NCBI GenBank assembly: GCA_036393335.1
Contig: DASWHD010000239.1
Coordinates: forward strand, 1-15,302
Length of the DNA stretch: 15,302 nt
Direction of reading: 5' to 3'
From: DASWHD01 sp036393335
GTDB taxonomy: Bacteria > CG2-30-53-67 > CG2-30-70-394
The number at the start of each line of letters is the position of its first letter. Within the stretch, counting starts at the first letter, position 1. Positions 8,076 to 14,960 of the stretch are shown piece by piece. A model generated the notes under the pieces. The model did not search any database, was not told the origin of the DNA, and saw only the letters and a program-made list of their open reading frames with translations. A program made the position numbers and the translations under genes.

Positions 8076-8310
8076 CGCAGCGACCCGGAACGGTAGCGCG
8101 GGGTCACCTCGCATCCGTTGCCCGGTCTCGCGGGTGCCTCGCGGGCGGCGGTCCCGCTTGCAAAAGAAATATAGATAATTTACCTCCACTATATTTTTAG
8201 GCATTGAGAGCAACCTCTGCCCTCGCTTGAGTTTCCGGTCATCCCCGAGCTGCACCACGGAGCCGTTTGCGGTGTCCCCAGACCATGCAAGCTTCGGCCG
8301 CGCGTTGGCG
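8076..8310. promoter_or_regulatory. Divergent regulatory region of the lysine degradation locus, with AT-rich island
   Basis: The region lies between two gene groups that diverge. It contains a sharp AT-rich island at 8160-8205 in otherwise very GC-rich DNA, which is the expected place for back-to-back promoters. Candidate -10-like sequences are TATAGA/GATAAT on the plus strand (8170-8179) and TATAGT or TTATCT on the minus strand. TTGCAA at 8158-8163 resembles a -35 box but is wrongly spaced for the nearest -10 candidates. The decamer AAATTATCTA on the minus strand (8181-8172) also occurs at 3160-3169. No regulator gene is adjacent, and I see no clear operator palindrome or riboswitch fold. 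Confidence 0.5.
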
Positions 8311-9444
8311 ATGGCGTTGGTGCGCCGGGAGGAGCGCATCCAGCCGGATCCAGACAATGCGGCCCATGTCCGGGTAAAGGAGCCCGCGGGCGGCTCCGTG
8401 GCCCTGGACCTCACGCCATTCGCGGGCCATGGGATGGAGCCGACGGCCCGGCCTCTGTTCGCGCCCGTGCGGGAGCGGGACGGGCTCTTGGTGGCCTATG
8501 ACCAGGCACGGCAGTCGATCGGCTTCGAGACGGATGACCCGGCGGCGATGGCCGCGGTATCGGCCTCTGCCGAGGAATTCCTCCGAGAGGTGATGGCTCG
8601 GGCGCAGCGCGAGCTGCGCGACGACGAGGCGGTGCGCATCGCCCGGTGGGTGAGCGACCTCGATCTCTACGCGGCGGTGAAGTCGGTGGAGTCCCTCGTG
8701 AACAGCCCCGCGGACCGCGCCTTGCTGTCCCTCGCCGACGAATGCGGCTGGGCCGTGCTGTTCGACCACGTGGCGATCCGGTGTGGCACGGAGGAGCGTG
8801 GCGACGGCCGGCGCATCGCGCGCCTCCTGTGCGAGGGTCACGGCTACGTCGCCTCACAACTCCCCCCGGAGCAGACCTACCGCTTCGCCGACGGGTGGAA
8901 CGCCTACCCGTTGTACAAGCTGCTCACCAACGGCCAGGTCCTGCGCATCTTCCTCGACGAGTCGGCCACCGGACACCCGGTGCAGATCATCCAGCACTGG
9001 AACCGGGTATATGGCTACACGGCGCACCACCTGGCCCTGCGCTGCACTCGGCGGCGGGGGCGGGAGCGGGAGGCCGTCCCATTGCACGAGGTGGTGGCGG
9101 CCCTCGCCGACCGCGGCGTGGACACGATGGAGCCGACGGGTGGCTATAGCGAGGGGCTGCTGGAGCAGGTCTTTACCCAGCCCACGCGCAACGCGGAGGT
9201 GTCCGTCGAGGTCAAGGCGCAGCTCGCCACCCACGGCGCGGGGCTGGAACAAACCATCGAGAACGCGAAGCTGATCGAGTTGGTGTCGCGGCGGGAGATG
9301 GGCTCCCTGCTGGCCCGCCAGCTCTTCGCCCTCTACGGCGTCGAGTACGACCCGGCCGATCCCCTCCACTCCGCCCCCTGCTACACCTATTTCCTTCCTG
9401 CCCAGGCGGCGCACGTCATCGCCACCTCCATCGCGGTGGCGTGA
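8311..9444 (+). CDS. Putative DUF1338-like (2-oxoadipate dioxygenase/decarboxylase, HglS-like) protein
   Basis: From ATG 8311 the protein is 377 residues. The core resembles the DUF1338 branch of the vicinal oxygen chelate fold: FDHVAIRCG with His153, TAHHLALRC with His239/His240, then PTGGYSEGLLEQVF followed by AEVSVEV with Glu296/Glu300, and a C-terminal SAPCYTYFLPAQAAHVIATS. His153, His240 and one of the Glu residues fit the two-His-one-Glu iron site of HglS. HglS decarboxylates and hydroxylates 2-oxoadipate to D-2-hydroxyglutarate in lysine catabolism. The divergent neighbours carry out earlier lysine steps, which supports that role, but similarity is distant and the function is inferred. 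The first about 100 residues do not match anything I recognise. Start is uncertain: TTG 8227 and ATG 8434 are in frame and none has a good ribosome binding site; codon bias becomes coding-like from about 8311. Confidence 0.65.
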   Translation: MALVRREERIQPDPDNAAHVRVKEPAGGSVALDLTPFAGHGMEPTARPLFAPVRERDGLLVAYDQARQSIGFETDDPAAMAAVSASAEEFLREVMARAQRELRDDEAVRIARWVSDLDLYAAVKSVESLVNSPADRALLSLADECGWAVLFDHVAIRCGTEERGDGRRIARLLCEGHGYVASQLPPEQTYRFADGWNAYPLYKLLTNGQVLRIFLDESATGHPVQIIQHWNRVYGYTAHHLALRCTRRRGREREAVPLHEVVAALADRGVDTMEPTGGYSEGLLEQVFTQPTRNAEVSVEVKAQLATHGAGLEQTIENAKLIELVSRREMGSLLARQLFALYGVEYDPADPLHSAPCYTYFLPAQAAHVIATSIAVA

Positions 9445-9497
9445 GCCGCAACGGGTTGCCTGTTGGGTGGTGGTGTGTTGGGGCACCATGCGGGGTT

Positions 9498-11330
9498 GTG
9501 ACATCGACCATCCCCATCCGTGATGGCCGCGGGTCGTCCGGCGACGACCGCCCCATCGCGGTGCTGCACCGATTCCTCGATCGGCTGCGGCAGCGCCATG
9601 CCGCGGTGGAACGCACCGGCATCGGCCCGATCCTCGCCGGGCCGGTGTCAACGCCACCCGTCACCTCCCTCACCCTCGCCGGTGGCGTGGTGCGCGATCT
9701 CGCCGCGGGCGAACCGGCGACGGCCCGGCCGCGGCAGATCGCGGTGTTCGGGCCGACCCAGGTGGGCAAGAGCACGGTAGTCAACCTGTTGCTGGGGCAA
9801 CGGGTCGCAGAGGTGAGCCCGCTGGCGGGATTTACCGTCCATCCCCAGGGTTTCGCCGTGGACGCGGGGGACGAGGGCTGGCTCACTCCCTTCTTTCCGG
9901 GCCGGCAGCGGTGTGCTGCCTCCGAGCTGTCGCCGGACCGCCTCGACCGGTACACCCTCACGCCGTTGCACCCGACGGGCGGTGGGGTGGGAATGCCCTC
10001 GGACACGGTGGTCTGGGACACGCCGGACTTCGACTCCCTCGCCGCGGCGAGCTATCGCGACGGAGTGCTGGAGGTGGTGGCCCTGGCGGATGCGATCGTC
10101 TTGGTGCTGAGCAAGGAGAAGTACTCGGACCTCGCGGTGTGGCAGACCCTCGGTCTGATCGAGCCCCTCGGCCGCCCACTGTTGATCTGTCTCAACAAGG
10201 TGACCGAGGAGACGGAGGGCCCGGTGATCACCTCGTTGCGCGAGCGGCTGGCGGAGCGCTGGCCCCGGCACCGCGAGGTGGAAGTGGTGGCCCTGCCCCT
10301 GCGAGCGGGGCTCGATGGGCTCCCGGAGGGGGCGCTGCCACCGGCGGTGGGCCGCCTGCGCGCGGGTGTGCACCGCTTGCCGATGCAGCGCGACGCCCGG
10401 GAGCGGACGGCCGGGGCCGTGCGCCTCCTCCGCCGCCACTGGCGCGAGTGGATCGCACCGGTCACCGCCGAGCACGCCGCCCACGCCGAGTGGCACGGTC
10501 GAGTAGAGGCGGCGGTGCAGGAGGCCCTCGTTGCCTACCGCCGGGATTATCTGGATCACCCGCAGCGCTTCGACACCTTTCGCCGCGCCCTGGTGGAGGT
10601 GCTCTACCTCCTGGAGCTGCCCGGCCTCGCGGGGGCGATGAGCCGGGTACGCCATTTCCTCACCTGGCCGGCGCGCCAACTCTTCGGTCCCGGCCGTCAC
10701 CACGTAGGACGGGGTGGTGCCGACGTGGTGGCCGGCGAGGAGCAGGTGCTGGAAGGGGTCATCGATCGGCTCCTCATCAGCCTTGCCCGGACGACGACCC
10801 GGTGCTGCGATCCGTCGCTCCCGGCGGTGACCTTCTGGCGTGCCCTGAGCGGCCGGCTCGCAGTCGCCCACCAGGACTTGCACGACACCTTCATGGCGGC
10901 GGTACGGCGGCACCATGCGGCGTTTCAGTCCGAGATCCAGGCGGCGGCCGGGCGGGTCTATGCTACCCTGCAGGGGCGACCCGCCCTGCTCAACACCCTG
11001 CGCGCGATGCGCGTCACCACCGATGCGGCGGCGATCGCCCTCGCGGTGAAGACGGCGGGCCTCGGGGTCGGCGACCTCCTGGTGGCCCCCGCCATGCTTT
11101 CCCTTACCTCGACCCTCGCCCAAGGGGCCCTGGGCGCCTACCTGGCGCAGGAGGCGCGGGAGCTCAAGGCGCGCCAATACGCGGCGGTGGCGGACGGGGT
11201 GTTTGGCGCCAACTTCCGTTCCACCCTCGACGGCCTCGTCGCACAGCTCGAAGGTGCCGGCCTGTTTGCCATCGCGGCCAGTGAGCTGGCCGCGGCCGAG
11301 GGGGCGTTGGAGGCCCTGGCCCGTGGCTGA
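9498..11330 (+). CDS. Dynamin-like P-loop GTPase A of a tandem pair
   Basis: This 610-residue protein has a Walker A/G1 motif FGPTQVGKST (residues 84-93, Lys91), a G3-position motif WDTPDFDS (173-180) with no glycine where DxxG is expected, and a G4-position CLNKVT (231-236), where the usual NKxD aspartate is Thr. After the GTPase domain come about 280 residues of mostly helical, Arg/Ala/Leu-rich sequence, then a hydrophobic Ala/Gly/Leu stretch at about 510-552 that could insert in a membrane, and a final helical tail. The order resembles bacterial dynamin-like proteins and the YfjP/YeeP group of large GTPases, which remodel or tether membranes or bind other cell components; the exact family is not certain. 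The start is uncertain: GTG 9498 is used here, but GTG 9441 overlaps the preceding stop codon and adds 19 residues. The stop overlaps the next GTPase start by 8 bases. Confidence 0.82.
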   Translation: MTSTIPIRDGRGSSGDDRPIAVLHRFLDRLRQRHAAVERTGIGPILAGPVSTPPVTSLTLAGGVVRDLAAGEPATARPRQIAVFGPTQVGKSTVVNLLLGQRVAEVSPLAGFTVHPQGFAVDAGDEGWLTPFFPGRQRCAASELSPDRLDRYTLTPLHPTGGGVGMPSDTVVWDTPDFDSLAAASYRDGVLEVVALADAIVLVLSKEKYSDLAVWQTLGLIEPLGRPLLICLNKVTEETEGPVITSLRERLAERWPRHREVEVVALPLRAGLDGLPEGALPPAVGRLRAGVHRLPMQRDARERTAGAVRLLRRHWREWIAPVTAEHAAHAEWHGRVEAAVQEALVAYRRDYLDHPQRFDTFRRALVEVLYLLELPGLAGAMSRVRHFLTWPARQLFGPGRHHVGRGGADVVAGEEQVLEGVIDRLLISLARTTTRCCDPSLPAVTFWRALSGRLAVAHQDLHDTFMAAVRRHHAAFQSEIQAAAGRVYATLQGRPALLNTLRAMRVTTDAAAIALAVKTAGLGVGDLLVAPAMLSLTSTLAQGALGAYLAQEARELKARQYAAVADGVFGANFRSTLDGLVAQLEGAGLFAIAASELAAAEGALEALARG

Positions 11331-13062
11331 CCGTCTCACCACCCTGAGGGAGCAGGTGTCCGGCTGGCTTGCGCGGGGCCACGCGGCAGGCTGGCTGAGC
11401 GACGCGGACCTGGCACCGTTCCATGCCCTAGAGCGGGGTGGCCCGGTGGATCTCTTCGTCGCCGAGGCACGGCCCCTGGTAGTCGCCTTCTTCGGCGGCA
11501 CCGGCGTGGGTAAGAGCAGCCTCCTGAACCGGCTGGCCCGGGAGGCGGTGGCGCGGGTCGGTGTGGAGCGTCCCACCTCCCACGAGGTGACCCTCTACCT
11601 GCACCACTCGATCGCCCTCGCCACCCTTCCCGACTCCCTGCCGATGGGACGAGTCCGGGTCGAGCGGCACCACGACGACCACCGCCGCGACGTGCTGTGG
11701 ATCGACATGCCGGACATCGACAGCACGGCCACCGAGAATCGCGACCTCGTCCTGGCCTGGCTGCCGTACATCGACCTGGTGATTTACGTCGTGAGCCCGG
11801 AGCGCTATCGCGACGATCCGGGGTGGCGCGTGCTACGCAACCGCGGCCACCGCCATGGCTGGTTGTTCGTCATGAACCGCTGCGACGAAGGGGACCCACG
11901 GCAGGTGGACGACTTCGCGGCGGAGCTGCGGGCCGCCGGTTTCACGATGCCGGTGGTGGTGGCCACCTCGTGCGTGCCGGACGGCGCCCCGGCCGTGAAT
12001 GACCGGTTCGACGCTCTCGAGGAGACGGTCGGGGCCGTGGTCGACGCCCACGGGGTCCACGAGCTGGCGGAGGTGGGTCGGCGCGCCCGCCTGCGGGAGC
12101 TGCACGGCGTGGTGGCCACGGCCGGCCGGCGACTCGGCGACGCGGCGGCGTGGGCGGCGCTGCGCTCCGATCTCACACGGGCGTGGCGCGCGGGGCGGGA
12201 CGGGGTGGTGAATGGCCTGGCTTGGCCGATCCAGGAGATCGCCGTGCGCATCGCGTTGCGTCACCCAGAGGTGCGGCGCGGCGGGGCCGGCGGGCTGGTG
12301 CAGGCCGCGCGACGGCTCGTGGGTCGCGGGGACGGTGCGGAGACTGGCAGCGGCGCACCGGCGGAGGGCATAAACGTGGGCTCGCCACACCTCGCCGACA
12401 CCCTCTGGGATGGCGCGGCCCAGGCGCAGATCGACCGGGTCGTGGACGGGTTGGAGGTCGCGGCACGACAGGCCGGCGTCGCCGCGCTACCGCTCCTGGC
12501 CCGCCTCCGGCCGGTCGTCGATGCTGCGCCTGATACGGTGGTGCACCACCTCCGGCAGGTCCTGGGCCGCGCCTTGGCGCGTCCCGGCACCCCGGTGCAG
12601 CGTCTCGCCCTGCGCGTGGCGCGCCTGGCGATGGGTGTGTTGCCGCTGGCCGCCCTGGCGCGTATCGCCTACGACGTGGTGATGGGGTACGGCCGCGGTC
12701 TCACCGGTGAGACGCCCTTTCTCGGGTTCGATTTTGCCGTGCACGGTCTGCTGCTGGTGGCGACGGCGTGGCTCATCCCGTTCGTGCTCCAGCGCCTGCT
12801 CCGTCCCGACCCGCGCGAGACCGCGCGCCGCGGTCTGCACGCCGGCCTCGACGCGGGGCTCGACCAGGTCGGGCGTGACCTCGACGCCGCCTTCGATCGC
12901 GCGGCGGAGGAGGGTGACGGGCTCGTGGCGATGGCCGATCACCTGTCGGCGGAGATCGCCGCCCGGCTGGCGCGGCGCGGCGCCGGACCCCATGCCGCCT
13001 TACTCCCCCTCCTGGCGGCGGGCGTGCCGGGCGACGACCAGCCGCCGCCACGGCCGAAGTGA
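11323..13062 (+). CDS. Dynamin-like P-loop GTPase B of a tandem pair, two C-terminal membrane segments
   Basis: The 579-residue protein starts at GTG 11323, inside the last codons of GTPase A, with GGAGG at 11309-11313 as ribosome binding site (9-base spacing). G1 is FFGGTGVGKSS (residues 56-66, Lys64); a possible switch I threonine is Thr85 in RPTSHE; G3-position is IDMPDIDS (127-134); G4 is MNRCDEG (184-190); a G5-like ATSC is at 214-217. The helical middle contains a disordered Gly/Ala-rich stretch around 335-355. Two hydrophobic segments near the C-terminus (about 428-456 and 470-493) should be transmembrane, leaving a soluble helical tail ending in Pro-rich residues. The gene overlap implies translational coupling with GTPase A, and the shared D-x-P-D-x-D-S motif suggests common ancestry or joint action. 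Cellular role is unknown. The stop lies two bases from the stop of the convergent tfpZ-like gene. Confidence 0.85.
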   Translation: MADRLTTLREQVSGWLARGHAAGWLSDADLAPFHALERGGPVDLFVAEARPLVVAFFGGTGVGKSSLLNRLAREAVARVGVERPTSHEVTLYLHHSIALATLPDSLPMGRVRVERHHDDHRRDVLWIDMPDIDSTATENRDLVLAWLPYIDLVIYVVSPERYRDDPGWRVLRNRGHRHGWLFVMNRCDEGDPRQVDDFAAELRAAGFTMPVVVATSCVPDGAPAVNDRFDALEETVGAVVDAHGVHELAEVGRRARLRELHGVVATAGRRLGDAAAWAALRSDLTRAWRAGRDGVVNGLAWPIQEIAVRIALRHPEVRRGGAGGLVQAARRLVGRGDGAETGSGAPAEGINVGSPHLADTLWDGAAQAQIDRVVDGLEVAARQAGVAALPLLARLRPVVDAAPDTVVHHLRQVLGRALARPGTPVQRLALRVARLAMGVLPLAALARIAYDVVMGYGRGLTGETPFLGFDFAVHGLLLVATAWLIPFVLQRLLRPDPRETARRGLHAGLDAGLDQVGRDLDAAFDRAAEEGDGLVAMADHLSAEIAARLARRGAGPHAALLPLLAAGVPGDDQPPPRPK

Positions 13063-13064
13063 TC

Positions 13065-13868
13065 TCAAGAGTCGGAGGGGCTGGCGGTCATGGCGCCAGC
13101 TTTTCGTTTCACCACGATCTTGCTTGGCAGGGTGATGTCGAGCCAGCCGGCGAGCCGGCCGGTGTCGCGCGCGAAGGCCAGGACGACCTGCCGGTAGCGG
13201 GGCTTCACCGGCACGAAGACGTACTCCTGTACCGTGCCGCCATGCTTCTCGAGAAACCGCTCTACCTCCGGGCGGGACTCGGGCTGGCGGGCGAGGAGAT
13301 CGGGGAGGTCGAGCTGGTTTTCGACGAGTTGTTGGAAGCTTTCCCGTGTCAGGGGACCGACCCGCTCCAGATAGGAGAACAGGGGGCGGTGCATCGCCAG
13401 ACTCTCCCGCCGCAGCTTCTGGCGCGCCTCTTCCTCGGCGGGCATGGTGACCACCGCATAGGCGGGCGTCCCCGGCGCGTGCGCGAGAATGGCCGGGTAG
13501 GGATCGTGCAGGAAGCGCGCCGTGTCGGCACCCAGGGTGTAGAAGACGCCGTCGGCGAACACCACCACGGTGGTGCGCGTGGAGAACACGGTCCAGACGC
13601 CGAAGGCGAAGGCGCAGGCCTGGATCGCCCCGATGACCGAGTAATCGAAGATCAGCTTGCCCCGGGATTTGTTGCGGTTATAGATCACCAGGGTGATGAG
13701 CGGTCCCAGGACCACGTCGACCGCCGCGACGAGGCGGATCCCCTGCCAGCCGCCGTCGATCAAGAAGTACGGGATGGGATACCAGCGGGCGATCAGCAGC
13801 AGGAGCAACCCGCCGACGACCGCGACGCTCAGCAGGAGATGGGTGACAAAGGCTAGGGGCTTGCTCAT
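13065..13868 (-). CDS. TfpZ/TfpX-like type IV pilin accessory membrane protein
   Basis: From ATG 13868 the protein has 267 residues. It begins with a membrane segment (about 6-27), then WYPIPYF..DGGWQ and a second segment containing VDVVLGPLITLVIYN (about 50-64), then KLIFDYSVIGAIQACAFAFGVWTVF (in part, about 72-96), followed by a soluble C-terminal domain. This arrangement, with WYP, VDVVLGP and FD motifs, is typical of the TfpX/TfpZ family, inner-membrane factors that assist assembly or stability of a neighbouring type IV pilin. No pilin gene is adjacent. GGAG six bases before ATG 13868 supports this start; the open frame continues upstream to 14009 but that part runs into the inverted-repeat element. 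It is tail to tail with GTPase B with a 2-base gap and no obvious terminator between. Confidence 0.85.
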   Translation of the reverse strand: MSKPLAFVTHLLLSVAVVGGLLLLLIARWYPIPYFLIDGGWQGIRLVAAVDVVLGPLITLVIYNRNKSRGKLIFDYSVIGAIQACAFAFGVWTVFSTRTTVVVFADGVFYTLGADTARFLHDPYPAILAHAPGTPAYAVVTMPAEEEARQKLRRESLAMHRPLFSYLERVGPLTRESFQQLVENQLDLPDLLARQPESRPEVERFLEKHGGTVQEYVFVPVKPRYRQVVLAFARDTGRLAGWLDITLPSKIVVKRKAGAMTASPSDS

Positions 13869-13890
13869 GGTCGACTCCGCCGTTGCCGCG

Positions 13891-13908
13891 AGCCCGCATT
13901 TCTCACCA
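13891..13908 (+). repeat. Left inverted repeat arm of MITE-like element
   Basis: AGCCCGCATTTCTCACCA. Its reverse complement matches 14076-14093 with one mismatch (C versus T at the fifth base from the outer end). Confidence 0.8.
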
Positions 13909-13956
13909 GGGATCGTAGCGAGAGGGACAAACGCCCGTAGATCCTGGTCGGCCCAC

Positions 13957-14020
13957 GGTGGCAGCCGAATCCCTTCGGCGATCTGCCGCGTTGGGATCGC
14001 CGATAGCATCGGCTCCTACC
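13957..14020. repeat. Pair of REP-like palindromes in opposite orientation (BIME-like)
   Basis: Unit 1, plus strand 13957-13983: GGTGGCAGCCGA, a short loop, TCGGCGATC. Unit 2, minus strand 14020-13995: GGTAGGAGCCGA, a short loop, TCGGCGATC. Each forms a hairpin (GCCGAA/TTCGGC at 13964-13979; GCCGAT/ATCGGC at 13999-14013). The GTAGGAGC foot plus GCGA tail is the layout of repetitive extragenic palindromes in pseudomonads and related gammaproteobacteria, which are mobilised by RAYT transposases. Two inverted units separated by 11 bases match the arrangement of bacterial interspersed mosaic elements. Confidence 0.7.
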
Positions 14021-14075
14021 ACGGACGAGGACCCGACCAGGAGATGCGGGGGGTTGCGCGGGTGCAGCAGATTCA

Positions 14076-14093
14076 TGGTGAGAAATGCAGGCT
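14076..14093 (+). repeat. Right inverted repeat arm of MITE-like element
   Basis: TGGTGAGAAATGCAGGCT, reverse-complement partner of 13891-13908 with 17 of 18 positions identical. Confidence 0.8.
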
Positions 14094-14167
14094 AGGGCGC
14101 TGCGGCCCTTAATCGGAATGCTAGCAGAGCACTGAAGTCCCACGGCGGGGTGCGATGGCCTCGCCGG

Positions 14168-14703
14168 TCAGCGGGTGAGGACGATGCGGAAGCGCGCCCG
14201 GTGGGGACCGCAGCCGGTCGAGGGCGGTGTTGACCTCCGTCATCGGCATGGTTTCGGTACGGCTGGCGATCCCTTGGCGGGCCACGAAGGCGAGCATCTC
14301 GCGCAGCCGAAGGCCCGGGCGAACTGCACCGCCAGGTGGCCGAGGCCGCCATGCCAACCACGCCCACCCGGTGGTCCGGGCGCACCCCGAAGTGGCGCAG
14401 GGGGGTATGCACCGTGGCACCGCCGCACAGCAGGGGGGCCGCCTGCTCGGACGACAGGGGTGGCGGGATGTGGAAGGCGAACCGGCCATCCACCCGGAGC
14501 CGGTCGGCGTAGCCGCCGAAGTGGCCGACGCAGGTGGCCTGGTTGGCCGCGCAGAACGGCTCGTCGCCGGCGATGCAGAAGTCACAGATGCCACAGTGGC
14601 TGACCGCCACCTCGACATCGCGGGGGCCGAGGGGCCCGGGCTCGTAGTCAAACGGCTCCAGGGGCGCCCCGGCGGCGCGGGCGGCATAGGCGTGGATCGG
14701 CAT
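14168..14703 (-). pseudogene. Decayed zinc-dependent alcohol dehydrogenase (YahK/CAD-like)
   Basis: The start is intact: ATG 14703 has AAGGAG eight bases upstream and encodes MPIHAYAARAAGAPLEPFDY. After SHCGIC the normal stretch with the zinc-binding HS(D) and PGHE motifs is missing (about 60-70 residues) and the frame resumes at DFCIAGDEPFCAANQ, part of the structural zinc loop. The frame then reads GHFGGYADR and CGGATVHTPLRHFGVRPDHRVGVVGM, in two pieces, before a one-base loss near 14350 shifts GGLGHLAVQFARAFG into another frame. Directly after that, most of the nucleotide-binding half is deleted (roughly 120-130 residues) and sequence resumes at LREMLAFVARQGI and EVNTALDRLR. A further frame change is needed to read the expected ending RFRIVLTR and TGA at 14168. 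Total length is about half of the usual 350 residues. With catalytic zinc ligands gone, it cannot encode an active enzyme. Confidence 0.88.
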
Positions 14704-14960
14704 GGCTTTGCTCCTTGCGCGGGCGGGTCTGCCGGCCAGCCGTCGTTGTACCACGCGCCGCCCTGTGGGCACACGAACGGTGCCGGCGGCGTCGAGGAAA
14801 TCCGACACCGCCATGGGAAAGTCGCTGCACCTTGTCGGAGAAACGTCGCGATCGCGTTGATTTTTCATGGTTATCGTCCTGGTACGTGGCTTGCGTTCGC
14901 TGGGCGCAGGCGCCGGGATTTTCCGGTTCAGGCGGTTTCTCTCAAATAGGAGGTGGAGCA
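14704..14960. other. Divergent intergenic region between adh remnant and EF-hand gene
   Basis: A frame continuous with the alcohol dehydrogenase remnant runs back to ATG 14868 (MKNQRDRDVSP..., preceded by AGGA), with another ATG at 14814, but the sequence matches no family I know and may just be untranslated leader. The plus strand carries a sigma-54-like promoter at 14880-14895 and the strong ribosome binding site AGGAGG at 14948-14953. Confidence 0.4.
14880..14895 (+). promoter_or_regulatory. Candidate sigma-54 (-24/-12) promoter for EF-hand gene
   Basis: TGGTACGTGGCTTGCG matches the sigma-54 consensus TGGCACG-N4-TTGC at all but one of the conserved bases, with the essential GG (14881-14882) and GC (14893-14894) separated by exactly ten bases. 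Transcription would start near 14906, giving a leader of about 55 bases to the ATG at 14961. No enhancer-binding regulator gene is in the window and no upstream activator site was recognised, so this remains a sequence match only. Confidence 0.45.

Larger units (their letters stand above)
13891..14093. mobile_element. MITE-like 203-bp element bounded by 18-bp inverted repeats
   Basis: The ends are an 18-bp inverted repeat matching at 17 of 18 positions: AGCCCGCATTTCTCACCA at 13891-13908 and TGGTGAGAAATGCAGGCT at 14076-14093. Similarity continues weakly inward (GGGATC versus TGAATC). Inside are two REP-like palindromes and no open frame of note. This is the structure of a non-autonomous miniature transposable element or an insertion sequence remnant. 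I see no clear target-site duplication and cannot name the parent family. It lies between a membrane protein gene and a decayed gene, a typical place for such debris. Confidence 0.55.
13869..14167. other. Gene-free region between tfpZ-like gene and adh remnant
   Basis: About 300 bases with no credible gene. Most of it is taken up by the inverted-repeat-bounded element at 13891-14093 and its REP-like doublet. The promoter of the tfpZ-like gene must lie inside or beyond this element, since the element ends only 22 bases before its start codon. The 14094-14167 part holds nothing I can identify. Confidence 0.5.

Noticed and set aside
8076..8414. N-terminal extension of the lysine dehydrogenase back to 8414
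   Set aside because: The extension crosses the AT-rich promoter island and the start of the divergent gene, and the family's nucleotide-binding strand begins only at about 8075.
9648..11576. Long minus-strand open frame of 642 codons opposite the GTPase genes
   Set aside because: It lies antisense to two genes with clear GTPase motifs, is rich in Arg/Gly/His/Pro, and shows no family motif. Long antisense frames are expected at this GC content.
13869..14009. 47-residue N-terminal extension of the TfpZ-like protein
   Set aside because: It reads through the inverted-repeat element, while ATG 13868 has a ribosome binding site and starts just before the first membrane segment.
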